A stretch of DNA of 64,000 nucleotides from Aurantiochytrium sp. KH105. Taxonomy: Eukaryota; Sar; Bigyra; Thraustochytrida; Thraustochytriidae. The notes beneath the pieces were generated by a model. The model was not told the origin of the DNA and did no database searches. It worked only from the letters and a program-made list of their open reading frames with translations. The translations under genes and the position numbers were made by a program. The number at the start of each line of letters is the position of its first letter. The stretch's first letter is position 1. Location: NCBI GenBank assembly GCA_003116975.1, contig BGKB01000159.1:62001-126000 (forward strand), given 5' to 3'. Positions 10,801 through 19,700 of the stretch are shown here, piece by piece.

Positions 10801-11868
10801 GCAGTTAACGTAGGCGTCAGCGACACTCGAGAGGCCGTCCAACTTGGTACCATCGGGTGCGATCTGGAAACGCAGGGACTCGGCACGTTGCACAGTGGCG
10901 ACCCATGTGCCGCAGAGCTTTGCATCGTTTGTAATGTGGCGCAGCTGTTTCGTGTCGACCATGCAGTGTGCAAGGGCCTGGCAGATGCGCTCCGTTTCCT
11001 TTTGCGCGGCAGCGAGAAGCTGCTTTTCATCGGTATCGCGCTGGCGCATCTTGCCCTCGGGGAGAAGCTCAATGAAGCGCTGCAGGGTGTGCAGGGCCGT
11101 GGTGGAAAGCGTAATGTGGCCCAGGCTGAGAACCCGCGTCAGCTGTTTGGTCACCTCAAAAACGGAGCGTTGCTGCGCATTGTGGACCAAAAGGGGCGAT
11201 ACACGCGTCACAAAGGAGAGGAGACGCATAATGGAGGCGCACTCGTTGAGGGCGGTTTTCTTCATGGCACTCGATGTGAGCTGGCAGACTACCTTGTGGG
11301 GCGTTCCGGGTCCACCGTCGTGGCCCTTGAGGACAGTCTCACACGCCTGCTGGGCTACCTTGCGAAGTTTGGGCCGCTCATCCGCAGTGGAGTGCACAAG
11401 GAGCGTGAATGCACGAAAGAAGACAGGCTTATCCCATGTCACACGCCCAGGCTCCTGGACGCTAAGTACGGACCCGAGCACAGTTAGGCAGTACCGCGCG
11501 AGGCGAGAATCGTCGCTCTCGGCTTCGTCATCAAGACGAAGGACGCGCTGGACACACTCGACACAGGCTTCGCCCTTGAGACGGAGGACGGGGCGAGGAA
11601 CCGCGGGAAGCGACACGGACAGGAGAAACATGAGTGGCGCCAGCTGGCCACCCGCTGAGCCCTCGAGGGCCATCATGATGCTTGCAAAGTACTCTGTGGC
11701 CGTGGGCGGAGATCTCGACGGTCTTTTCGACGTCTTGTGTGCAGTTCGCTGCTCCATGATGACTTCCGTGAGCGCTTCGATTGCGGCCGAGCGCGCAAAG
11801 TCGTCCGCAGTCCCGCGCTTGGCGCCCCGGAAGCGTGCCAGCACGTCTTCTTCGCCCGAGGAAGACAT
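7855..11868 (-). CDS. RRP12: RRP12-like ribosome biogenesis HEAT-repeat protein
   Basis: The ATG at 11868 (MSSSGEEDVLARFRGAKRG...) gives 1337 residues, close to RRP12 of yeast and animals (about 1230-1300). The body is alpha-helical HEAT-like repeat sequence with the NUC173/RRP12HEAT-type region in the first half. A very acidic insert lies at about residues 736-775, and the C-terminal 250 residues alternate acidic patches with Lys/Arg-rich stretches (RKRRGRGG, KKGKRGQKE) and end in KRFKLKEGKKNRNK. RRP12 works in nuclear maturation and export of pre-40S and pre-60S particles. The SAS10/UTP3 gene 15 kb away serves the same process, but the two are not physically linked. No intron is seen. Confidence 0.9.
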   Translation of the reverse strand: MSSSGEEDVLARFRGAKRGTADDFARSAAIEALTEVIMEQRTAHKTSKRPSRSPPTATEYFASIMMALEGSAGGQLAPLMFLLSVSLPAVPRPVLRLKGEACVECVQRVLRLDDEAESDDSRLARYCLTVLGSVLSVQEPGRVTWDKPVFFRAFTLLVHSTADERPKLRKVAQQACETVLKGHDGGPGTPHKVVCQLTSSAMKKTALNECASIMRLLSFVTRVSPLLVHNAQQRSVFEVTKQLTRVLSLGHITLSTTALHTLQRFIELLPEGKMRQRDTDEKQLLAAAQKETERICQALAHCMVDTKQLRHITNDAKLCGTWVATVQRAESLRFQIAPDGTKLDGLSSVADAYVNCISAGMRLAADHKLPPLGQPQVALSVGALTALIKMEAAQSTNTLPLLEAVEPLLGPQFEESWPLTLEVLRAYFTARDEAGLAGANAQTIPQTVLDKEKSWLRKLANVREAAINPVTGADKPRMLLRWRGAMERLFATAIAALGPEIILDALPLETGGSQGVAAIRLWLVPLLRENIGTGSASTRLAYFRSNILSTAEKCERASQDASLGPNSAKAQQTRFMQLWSLLPGFCLRAEDIDRPEGLRALAPVLGKAMSDDRYPELVEIVCQALQNILAKVDPAEGSDEEKKEHKEELEVVRDLGRNFLPLLFNQFDQLMEANASRERADHVLRLISVYALAAPSELVNKLFRQLVQQLLEATQALESTRGAAKTSSKKSSKSKIQRKEEDDGDEDDDDDDEDLEDDEEDAEDDDDDDDEEELNEERRKTHSLTSLALALVPALDDKSVTLLYRVVQPYLQDEDEPVLQKRAYRVLEAICQHQITWTIARYEELIQILQSSFHASSAGSRTTRLKTMRHVTSALASDKCDLSAVQVRSVFADMLGEVVLCTKETNTKARTAGYKLIVEMAQALESAYLSEEGNETGTGLRQFLHMSVGGLAAQTPHMRSAAVNVCSRLIGEFHKIETLQKDFVEVAQTALMLLKEKSREVVKSCISLAKVCAIRLPPPTLSAVLPTMIENLVQWMDDTKSRFKLRIRVIFERLIKRVGPEPLLECSSLPPDHKLLTYIRKQASYKRRRYERRRAGDTSVGVAPGKRRNRDDEDDSGDDEDDDLEDDRARVRGRKRRGRGGADAQDDEDLVMDEGGEALDLLGASALSRVKARAKASNTASKPANGDDANNGLPSEFKMASDGRIIIPSEDNAGGNEEEDDIGDARKRRRYTSDSDSEDEDGGRTVGSRRGEGAKQGLAMRGKKGKRGQKEAPGAGFKSSKSGGDVKKKSSKFEPYAYIKLDPKLMNHRRKHEAAKQFRGLSGKRFKLKEGKKNRNK

Positions 11869-12132
11869 CGCGCGTGACCTTTTGCTTTGGCGAGTTACGT
11901 GATCCAAACGACCGTGCCCTTGACGGCTTTCAACGCGCACTCGCTTCGTTGCCTGCGTGGACGCAGGCTTGCGTGAGCGCGCAGGACTCGCCTGTCTCGC
12001 AATGCTGCTTTGCTTGCCGGTTCTGGGGCCCAAGGCCTGTCGCCAGCCATTTGCTCCGGGTGCGCACGGGGACCCGGTGTGCACTTCTGCTTATCGTATC
12101 GTTCCACTTTTGGGTTTGGTGGGGTCTGGGGT

Positions 12133-12166
<34 letters not shown>

Positions 12167-12387
12167 TGGTGGGGCAAGCACGAGCAAGCAAGCAAATAAT
12201 CAAACAAAGAAGGTGTGTGTATGTAACGTGTGTTGTAAATGTGTCGTTGGAGGAGACATCCTAGACATGGTGGTCTGTCTTAGTCTGTCTGTCTGTCTGT
12301 CTTTGTTCATTTGTTTGTTTATGAGAGTCCCTTTCTCCATAACCTTTCACCATATAATTTTACAAGTCTTGGCTATAGTTCTTTTTC
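11869..12387. promoter_or_regulatory. RRP12 upstream region with (GA)n and (GTCT)n repeats
   Basis: This interval holds the RRP12 promoter and the 3' UTR of the next minus-strand gene. It contains a GT/GA dinucleotide tract at about 12133-12166 and GTCT units at about 12278-12302. No gene is seen. Confidence 0.5.
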
Positions 12388-14496
12388 CTACCTATGATGA
12401 TGGTGAGAGCGGCCGTGGTGCTGCTCGGAGGCACGCTGAACACGCTCCTCGATTGCCGCCTTGTCAAATCCTTCATCATACAACTTGCGTTTGAAGGAGT
12501 CTGTAAGGATTTCAAGCGCCTCACCGGCAAGTTTGAACTCTTCCTCGCAACGTTTGCGTTCTTCCGACGAGGCGTCCGGACCCAGACGATCAGGATGGCA
12601 CTCCAGCGCACGAAGCTTGTAAGCAGCCTTGATCTCAGGCTCTGAAGACACTGTTGAAAGAGGGCGCGCCCCCTCCTTCGGAGACAGTGCCTCATAATAA
12701 TTGGGACGCTTTGCCTTGCGCACCTCGAACTGAGCCTTTTCATATGCCCCACGAATGACTGCGTCTTGCTGACCCCAGCCTTGCATGACAGGTTCCAATT
12801 CACGCAAAGCCGTTTCATGTCGGCCAAGCGCGTGCAATGCGTAGACCTTGGTGAGCCAAGCGCGCTTGTTGTCCTCTTGGAGGTAAATGGCCGAAGCGCA
12901 GTCCTTGAGGGCGTCGTCGAGTCGGCCGGCACGAAAGAGGGCGTTTGCACGCTCTGCGAGCGCCTGCACATAGAGCGTGGACCGCCGCGGTACCATCTCT
13001 GATTCTACAATATGATTGAGTGAGGCGACCGCAGCGTCGTGCTGCTTTGCGTCGAGAGCGACTTTGGCGTCGGCGAAATGACCTCGAACTGACTTGATCT
13101 TTCGAAACAGCTGTAATGCCTCCTTGTCATCCGGACTCAAACGTAGCGCCTCGCGCACGTACTTGATAGACTCGTCGACCTCACCATTGTACAACATGGC
13201 GAGGGAACGCACGACGTAAGCTGCTGGCTCGGATGAATCAGCACGCAATACCTGAAGCGCTAGCTTTAGAGCTCGCTGGCAGCTTCCAGCCTCACACTCT
13301 GATCGCGCAGCGAGCAGCAAGACGTTTGGGGCGCTAGACTCACTCAGCAAAGGCGAGGCAGCGCCACGCGCCTTGTTGAAGTCGCCAGCCGCAAGTGCGG
13401 CCTTGGCCGTTCGATAGAGGTCCCGCAGACGATCCATCTCGCGTTGGGCGTGGCGCACACCCGGTTCGGCGGCAACTTGTGCAGGGACCCTACGCAATAT
13501 CGCCGCGGCCTCATCGAGATCTCCTAGACCAACGAGCGCCTTGGCGCAGCGCACCCAGGCCTTGGCAAAACCCGCATCAAGGGCTACAGCACGCTGCGCG
13601 TCGTCGCGCGCGGCCGCGTATTGGCCTAGAGCTAAATACACGGCCGCTCTATTGGAATATAGCGCGGAAATGTCATCGCAAAAGCTGATCGCCTTTGTAT
13701 AGAGTTGCAAGGCATCGCGAAAGGCACGTGCGGAGTACTTGGCGTTGGCCTGCTCCTTGAGCGCCAACGCGGTCTCGCGCTTACTCTGCTCCGCGTCCTG
13801 GACATGCTCAGAGGACGATTGCAAGTGGGCCTGGAGCTCCGAGTAATCACCTTCCCACGAGCACGCGTTGAGGGGGCAACTAATGCGGATGCGAGATAGC
13901 ACGCGCCACGCGAGAGGGCTTCCGTAGCGTAACAGTGGCAGCTGGCTGGTCGATTGCAGCGACAAGTCCTTGTTGCACGTGGGACAGGACCTTTTGCGCC
14001 GCAGCCACTCCTCCATGCACGACCTGCAGTACACGTGCGAGCAGCTTGTGAGCACACTCTCCTCCAGGTCCACGAGCTGGACGCAGATGGCGCAGATGAA
14101 CTCCTCGTAGTGGCCCGAAGCGCTCTTCAGCTCGCCAGAGAAGCCCATCTCCTCCTGCTGCTCTTCCTCGTCTTCCTTCTCCTTCTCCTTCTCCCCCTCC
14201 CCTCGCGTGCCGCGCCCGCGTCGCCTCCGCCGCCCCGACTTCGAGTTATGCCGAGCCGCCCCGAGCCGACCCGCGTCGCGGCGCCCGACGCTCTTCTCGA
14301 CCTGCCTCGCGCCCACGCCGATCAACCGCCGCGCCGGCGTCGCGTCGCGTCGAGTCGTCGAGGCGAGGCGAGGCGTCTCCGCCGCGCCCCGCGCCGCGAC
14401 CCGGGTCTGCCGGCCGCCGCTGCTCTCGCTCTTCTCCCTGCCGCTCTCCGCGTCCTCGTCCTCGTCCTCGTCCTCGTCGTTGCTCAGCATCAGCAT
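12388..14496 (-). CDS. RING finger / TPR / J-domain fusion protein
   Basis: The first ATG is at 14496, giving 702 residues; the acidic and Arg-rich first 115 residues could partly be UTR, because a second good ATG (MGFSGELK) lies just before the RING. Seen in order: a C3HC4 RING (about 131-177; CAIC, then CSHVYCRSC and CPTC); a TRAF/SIAH-like Cys/His stretch (CPLNACSWEGDYSELQAHL); a long series of TPR-like helices with YSNRAAVYLALGQYAAARDDA; and a C-terminal J domain (about 603-680) with an intact HPD (LECHPDR) and a His-rich tail. TPR plus J is the layout of DNAJC7, an HSP70/HSP90 co-chaperone, and RING domains recruit ubiquitin E2s. One protein that could bind clients, recruit HSP70 and ubiquitinate is an inference. 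The frame is continuous, so it is not an assembly join of two genes. Confidence 0.85.
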   Translation of the reverse strand: MLMLSNDEDEDEDEDAESGREKSESSGGRQTRVAARGAAETPRLASTTRRDATPARRLIGVGARQVEKSVGRRDAGRLGAARHNSKSGRRRRRGRGTRGEGEKEKEKEDEEEQQEEMGFSGELKSASGHYEEFICAICVQLVDLEESVLTSCSHVYCRSCMEEWLRRKRSCPTCNKDLSLQSTSQLPLLRYGSPLAWRVLSRIRISCPLNACSWEGDYSELQAHLQSSSEHVQDAEQSKRETALALKEQANAKYSARAFRDALQLYTKAISFCDDISALYSNRAAVYLALGQYAAARDDAQRAVALDAGFAKAWVRCAKALVGLGDLDEAAAILRRVPAQVAAEPGVRHAQREMDRLRDLYRTAKAALAAGDFNKARGAASPLLSESSAPNVLLLAARSECEAGSCQRALKLALQVLRADSSEPAAYVVRSLAMLYNGEVDESIKYVREALRLSPDDKEALQLFRKIKSVRGHFADAKVALDAKQHDAAVASLNHIVESEMVPRRSTLYVQALAERANALFRAGRLDDALKDCASAIYLQEDNKRAWLTKVYALHALGRHETALRELEPVMQGWGQQDAVIRGAYEKAQFEVRKAKRPNYYEALSPKEGARPLSTVSSEPEIKAAYKLRALECHPDRLGPDASSEERKRCEEEFKLAGEALEILTDSFKRKLYDEGFDKAAIEERVQRASEQHHGRSHHHHR

Positions 14497-14642
14497 CAGC
14501 ACATCCAAGCAGGGCTAATTAATCGATTCGAATCGATCTAACGCCATGCCACGCCGCGCCTCGCCGCGCCTCCTCGCGCCCGCCGCGCGACCCACGCCGC
14601 CGCGGCCGGCGCCGGCGCAGACCGGGGCGCGCGGCCGCGGCG
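14497..14642. promoter_or_regulatory. Bidirectional promoter, RING-TPR-J / dCTP deaminase
   Basis: Only 146 bp separate the divergent ATGs at 14496 and 14643. A short A/T-rich patch with ATTAATCGATTCGAATCGAT lies at 14517-14536 in otherwise very GC-rich DNA. Confidence 0.5.
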
Positions 14643-16040
14643 ATGCCGGGCCTGCGCGCGCTGGCCTGGCGCGGCGTGCGGGCGGGCGCGGGCGCGGGGC
14701 CTCGGCCGGGCCCGGCCAGCGCGGGCTGGCGGCGCGCGGCGGGCGGCAGACGCCTAACGACCGCGGCCGTGACCATGGAGGCCGCCGTGGTGGCGCTCGT
14801 GGACCACGAGCTCGAGCACCTCGTGCGCGCAGGCGCCGTGCGGCTCATCGGCGGCGGCGGCTCTGCCGCAGCGCCCCGCGCTCGCGACCCGCTCGCGGAG
14901 GCGGCGGCGGCGGCGGCGGAGGCGGAGGCGGCGGCGGCGGCCGAGCTCGCCGTTAGGTCCGAGACCCCGGAGACAGAGGCAGAGGCGGAGGCGGCCAAGG
15001 AGCTGCTCCTGCAGCACATCGAGCCCGCGAGCGTGGATCTCCCCGTGGGAAGGGAGTGCTTCCTCGTGAGGGATAAGGTGCTCCCGCATAAACAGAGCAT
15101 CCGCGACCTGGTGTACGCGCGCAACAGCGACCTCGTGCTCGAACGCAAAAAGGTAGATCCGGTCGAGGGCGTCCTGCTGCTCAAGGGTCAGACGTATCTG
15201 TTCCCATGCGCGCGCATCTCGCTCGAGCAAGATCTGAGCGGATCTCTCTCGCCCAAGTCGAGCATCGGTCGCGTCGACCTCATGGTGCGTGGCATCTTTG
15301 ATGGCTGTGGACTTTATGACACCGTCGAAGGTTCCGGCGAGCTTTGGATGGAGGTATCCCCGCGAAGCTTCAATGTGCGCGTTCACGAGCATCAGCCGCT
15401 TTCGCAGCTCATGATTTTCCGCAAGCAATCACCCGTGGATGACGCGCCACTCTCGCCCTCAGGACTGCAACACCATGTGCTTTGCTATGATGAGGATGGC
15501 TCCCCGATCTTGTTCCCTCAAGTGCATCGTGGCGCCTTGGTCCTGAGTCTCAACCTCAAGGCGGAGCGTCCTGATGGCGTGCTTGGCTTCGAAGCTGTCC
15601 CAACCAGTGCAGTGATTGATCTTGGGAGCCTCGGGACCCACGAAGCCGAGCGATTTTTTCGTCCGATTCCTGCGAACGAGGCCGTGACCTTGGAAAAGGA
15701 CAAGTTCTACATTCTCGCCACAAAGGAACGAGTCAGCATTCCCAATCATTTGTCTGCAGAGATGGTGCCGTTCTCGTCGCGCGTTGGCGAGCTGCGCGCG
15801 CACTATGCGGGCTTTTTCGATCCAGGATTTGGATATGGGCACGATGGTTCCATCAAAGGCACCGTTGGCGTTCTGGAGGTGCGTCCGCATGAGACCGTGA
15901 CGGTCTATGATGGGCAGCCCATTTGTCTCATGGAGTTCTTCAACAATTCTTCCTTGCCGTCGAGGCCGTATGGGCATCCGGAGAAGGCCAACAATTATCA
16001 GTCGCAGCAAGGTCCCAAACTTGCCAAATTCTTCAAGTGA
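14643..16040 (+). CDS. Bacterial-type dCTP deaminase (DCD family) with organelle-like presequence
   Basis: The product has 465 residues. From about residue 120 it follows the long bacterial 2'-deoxycytidine 5'-triphosphate deaminase family: HIEPASVDLPVG near the start, the SPKSSIGRVDLMVRGIFD active-site segment, WMEVSPRSFNVRVHEHQPLSQLMIFR, and a second related half ending FNNSSLPSRPYG. These enzymes convert dCTP to dUTP and ammonia, feeding dTMP synthesis; the trimeric fold is shared with dUTPase. The first 40 residues (MPGLRALAWRGVRAGAGAGP...) are Arg/Ala/Gly-rich without acids, suggesting mitochondrial import, and are followed by an Ala/Glu run. Eukaryotes normally deaminate dCMP, so a bacterial origin by transfer is inferred. 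Codon use matches the neighbours, so any transfer is old. It shares its promoter with the RING-TPR-J gene. Confidence 0.85.
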   Translation: MPGLRALAWRGVRAGAGAGPRPGPASAGWRRAAGGRRLTTAAVTMEAAVVALVDHELEHLVRAGAVRLIGGGGSAAAPRARDPLAEAAAAAAEAEAAAAAELAVRSETPETEAEAEAAKELLLQHIEPASVDLPVGRECFLVRDKVLPHKQSIRDLVYARNSDLVLERKKVDPVEGVLLLKGQTYLFPCARISLEQDLSGSLSPKSSIGRVDLMVRGIFDGCGLYDTVEGSGELWMEVSPRSFNVRVHEHQPLSQLMIFRKQSPVDDAPLSPSGLQHHVLCYDEDGSPILFPQVHRGALVLSLNLKAERPDGVLGFEAVPTSAVIDLGSLGTHEAERFFRPIPANEAVTLEKDKFYILATKERVSIPNHLSAEMVPFSSRVGELRAHYAGFFDPGFGYGHDGSIKGTVGVLEVRPHETVTVYDGQPICLMEFFNNSSLPSRPYGHPEKANNYQSQQGPKLAKFFK

Positions 16041-16268
16041 ATGATTGTAGGTAAAACAAATAAATAATTCCGATGTTGAATCAGACAGCCATCTAAAATA
16101 GCTTTACATATCAATAAGAATGGAGACGAAAGCGTCCAAGACCACAATCTCGTTGGACTGCGGCAAGGCCGAGGAGCTGTTTCTCAAAGAGGTGACATAG
16201 ATTCCTTTATAATCAGGTGTAGTCATAAGTGGAAAGTGGCTCAACCCCTGTGGGTCAGGCTATGCCCA
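16041..16268. other. 3' region of dCTP deaminase gene
   Basis: AT-richer sequence holding the 3' UTR. A 26-codon ATG frame lies at 16120-16200, too short and isolated to call a gene. Confidence 0.5.
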
Positions 16269-16347
16269 GCAGCAGTGCCCGAGTGGTTAAGGGGTTAGGT
16301 TTAGGCCCTAATGCGAAAGCTCGCGCGTTCAAATCGCGTCTGCTGCA
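16269..16347 (+). tRNA. tRNA-Leu (anticodon UAG)
   Basis: A complete class II tRNA folds by eye. The acceptor stem GCAGCAG (16269-16275) pairs with CTGCTGC (16340-16346), followed by discriminator A. The D arm is CCC/GGG around a loop with GG. The anticodon stem TTAGG/CCTAA closes a 7-base loop with TAG at 16302-16304. A long variable arm follows (GC-GAAA-GC core, 16312-16322). The T arm has loop TTCAAAT. The internal A box (TGGTTAAGG) and B box (GTTCAAATC) are intact, no CCA is encoded, and a T-run at about 16352-16360 is a good RNA polymerase III terminator. There is no intron. It reads CUA and probably other CUN leucine codons. Confidence 0.95.
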
Positions 16348-16729
16348 CTTATTTTTTTTTCATAACAGTAAAAAAAAGGGGCTCATTTGATAACTTTTTA
16401 TCCGTTGGTCCGGATTGAGGACTCCTCGGACTCCTGATCTCAGACAGCAAAATTAGGTTGGGGAAAAGGAAAGGGAAAGGAACCAGAACCGAGAGCTCGC
16501 GGTTTTATTCTTGCTCGCTCAGACTCATTGCTTGATTCATCGATTGATTGATTGATTGATTGATTGATCAATCAGTCGATCGATCGCCATCGTTGTCAAA
16601 AGCAAGGGAAGAAAAGCCGGTAGTCGCAAAAAAGAAAGCAAAGCCAAGCAAAGTCGAGTGCCCTCGGCCGCCGAGGACGACGGACGAACGAGACGACCAC
16701 GACCACGACCACGACGACGCGTTGAGGCA
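16348..16729. other. tRNA terminator and 5' region of the NDK/AK gene
   Basis: It begins with the Pol III T-run, then a purine-rich stretch at 16455-16480, a (GATT)n run at about 16541-16566, and A/G-rich sequence up to the ATG at 16730. The frame of the next gene is open back to about 16658 but without an ATG. Confidence 0.5.
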
Positions 16730-19700
16730 ATGGCGGACACAATGGACGACGTAGATCTATCGAACGAAGAGAAAACGCAAGAGGTGCCCGCGCAGGTTTT
16801 CGAAGGCGAAATCGAGGAGACGCTCTGCGTGCTGACGCCATGCGTCACCGGGCGACAATGGATCGTTGAGACGGACGCCGACCAGGCTACCGAGGCAGAC
16901 GGCGAGGCCGAGGAAAAGGGCAATAACGATGAAGAAGAGGGCGACGAAGCAAACGCACCCAAGGATGGCGCTGCGCCGGTTCGAAAGGTTCTCGCCGCCG
17001 ACAAGGCCGAGGTTGCCATTGCTCGCATCAAGGATGCAGGCCTTGAGATTGTCAAGCAAGAACGCGCTCTTCTCAACGCCGATCTTGCTCGCGCGTTTGC
17101 AGCACTCCACGAAGATGCCGACGGCGAGACCGAGACGAGCGAGGCTCTAGCAAAGCACCTCATTAGTGGTCCCATTATCATTCTTCGTGTTGCTGGACCT
17201 GACGCCATTAAACGTCTACTCGCGTGCGCGGGTCCCGAGAACCCAGCGCGCGCACGTGAGGAAGACCTGGCATTGCACGGAGCGAATGTTAACAAATGGA
17301 CTTTGCGCGCTGCGCTTGGTACCGTCGATCGGACCCGTCGTGGCATCCTTTGCTCGACGAATGCGACAGCAGCCAAGCGGGAACTCGCATTCTTTTTTCC
17401 TGGCGCTGGCAAGCGCGTCTGGGAACGCACGATTGCCATTTTCACTGCGCAGGCCGCAACAAATGCTCCGCGCCTGCCTCAAGATCTCGTGGTAGCAGCG
17501 GAGCAGCCCTGGACTCTGCCAACTGCAGAAGACGGCGAAGAAAATCTCGAGCAGCAACAAGAAGTTGCCCGCCTCGGCCTCGAAAGTCTAGCCGGCGAAG
17601 AGACGATCGTTCGCGTGATCGAAGGCTTCGGGGCAGTGCAAAAGGTTGCGCTCTATTACGCGCCGGGCGTTGCTGGGCTCAAGTACGCCTCCCCTTCAAG
17701 CGAAGCCGTCGCTTCGGACGTCAACCTTACGTTTGGGTCCACGGGTGTCCCTCTCGAGCGCCTCATGGTCGTTGCGCTGGATCCCTCGCAAAGCAATGCC
17801 ACCGAACACGCGCTTCGTAAGTATGGCTTTGAGATTTTGGCGCGCAAGCAGGTGGCGACAAAGGAGTTCATGTCTGTGGGCCACCACGCCGAGTTTGCTG
17901 CCGCCTACGTGGTGGCCAAGGCCGGTGCCCACGAGACATGCCGCGTGCTCCAGGCCAAGACCGGCCTCGACCTGTACATCTCCATGGATCTCTGCCATGT
18001 TTTCCCGCAGTTTGAGCGCGCCCCGCAGGTGGACAGCTCCGCTGCCAAACAGTACATTCGCAAAGCCGTAACGCAGGGTAGCAAGGGCTCCGAGCCACAG
18101 CTTGTGCAGTCCCTGCTCGTCACTGGCCTCACTGAGCTGTGCAAAGTCAAACCTGCAGGCCTTGACGCCATCCGCTTTCTTGGCGAGTGGCTCTTGGAGA
18201 ACAACCCTGACCGCGACGCCGCAGCGGCCGACGCAGTTTGGCTTGAGGCCCGCAAGGCACGCGCAGAAGCTGCGCGCCTGGCGCGAGAGAAGGGTTCTAC
18301 TGCCCTCTCTACGATGGATGCGCGAAACCCGGTCTCTGTCCCGGACGATGCGCCAATTGCCCCGCTTCACGCCGATGACGACGCCTCCGGCGCTGAGGTC
18401 ACTCCTCTGATGGGCGGAGCCGAGATGCCCGAGATTGTCTTTGTGCTTGGTGGCCCTGGGTCTGGCAAGGGTACAGTATCGCTTGAACTGCAATCGCAGC
18501 TTGGATTCGTTCATCTTAGCACCGGCGATCTGCTCCGCAAGGAGGTTGAGCTCGGCACGCCCGATGGTGCTCGTATTCTGGCCACCATGCAAGCCGGGGG
18601 TCTCGTTGACAACGAAACCACAGTGCGTTTGCTCAAGAATGCCATGGAGCAGCACAGCGGCGCGCGGCGCTTCCTCATTGATGGCTATCCTCGCGAAATG
18701 AGTCAGGTTGAGGCCTTCGAGGGCGCCATCGCGCCATGCACCTACGCTCTTTACATGGATTGCGACGCAGACATGATTCGGGAGCGTCTTGCCAAGCGTA
18801 AGCGCAGGGATGATGGCGCCGAAACGGTCGAAAAGCGCATTCAGACATTTATGGACCGCTCCAAGCCCGTGGTCGAGCACTTTGCGCGTCTCGGCAAGCT
18901 GCGCGCGGTCAAGCCGGAAGCCGACGAAACCCCGGCCCATGTCTTTGAAAAGGCCCTGCGTGCTGTCTTGCCGCGCGTCGTGCTTCTCGACGCGTCATCG
19001 AGCGTGGACATGATCACAAAGGCGGTTTGCAGCAATCGCGACCCGCTCGGACACGATGGCTACGAGATTCTCAATGTCCCCGAGCTCTTGCGCCAAGAGG
19101 CCCGCACAGGCACGCGTCTGGGTAAGCGCATTAGCGACATGCTTGAGCGGCGGCAAAAGGTCCCAGTGGAGGTGAAAATCAATCTCCTGCGGCGAATTAT
19201 GCACAAGCACCACACCACGACGCCATTCCTTGTGATTGGATTTCCTCGCACCCTCGAGGATCTCGCCCGCTACGAGTCCAAGGTGGGACCTATCGATCAC
19301 ATGCTGCGACTGACAGACTCGATGTATCCCGGTCGCTTCGATGCCGCTCCGGTCTTTGAACACCTCTCCACGCTGGGGCGTGCGCGCGTCCTTGACGTCG
19401 CAGGACTCGCTATCCCGGATGCACTTCGGGCTGTGCACGCTGACTCGCGGCCCAAGTACGTGCTTGATACTTCTTCGGAGCGTGTTGAGGGCTTTGTGGC
19501 TGCCTCTGGTGGCGTCGCGGACGTGGAGCGCGTCCGTCTGGGCACTGGGGCCCGGACGTTCTTCGTACGCGAGTTTCCTGAAGATGCCGCGCAAGATCTC
19601 TTTGAGCAATTTGGCAAGCCTCACGCTGCTCTTCATGACGCAGACGGGTCTTCTTCCCCTTCTGCAGTGGTGGATCAGCTCGCGTTTGAGGGACGTCTGC

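Noticed and set aside
16120..16200. 26-codon frame METKASKTTISLDCGK... upstream of the tRNA
   Set aside because: Too short, no splice partner found, and it lies in the expected 3' UTR of the dCTP deaminase gene.
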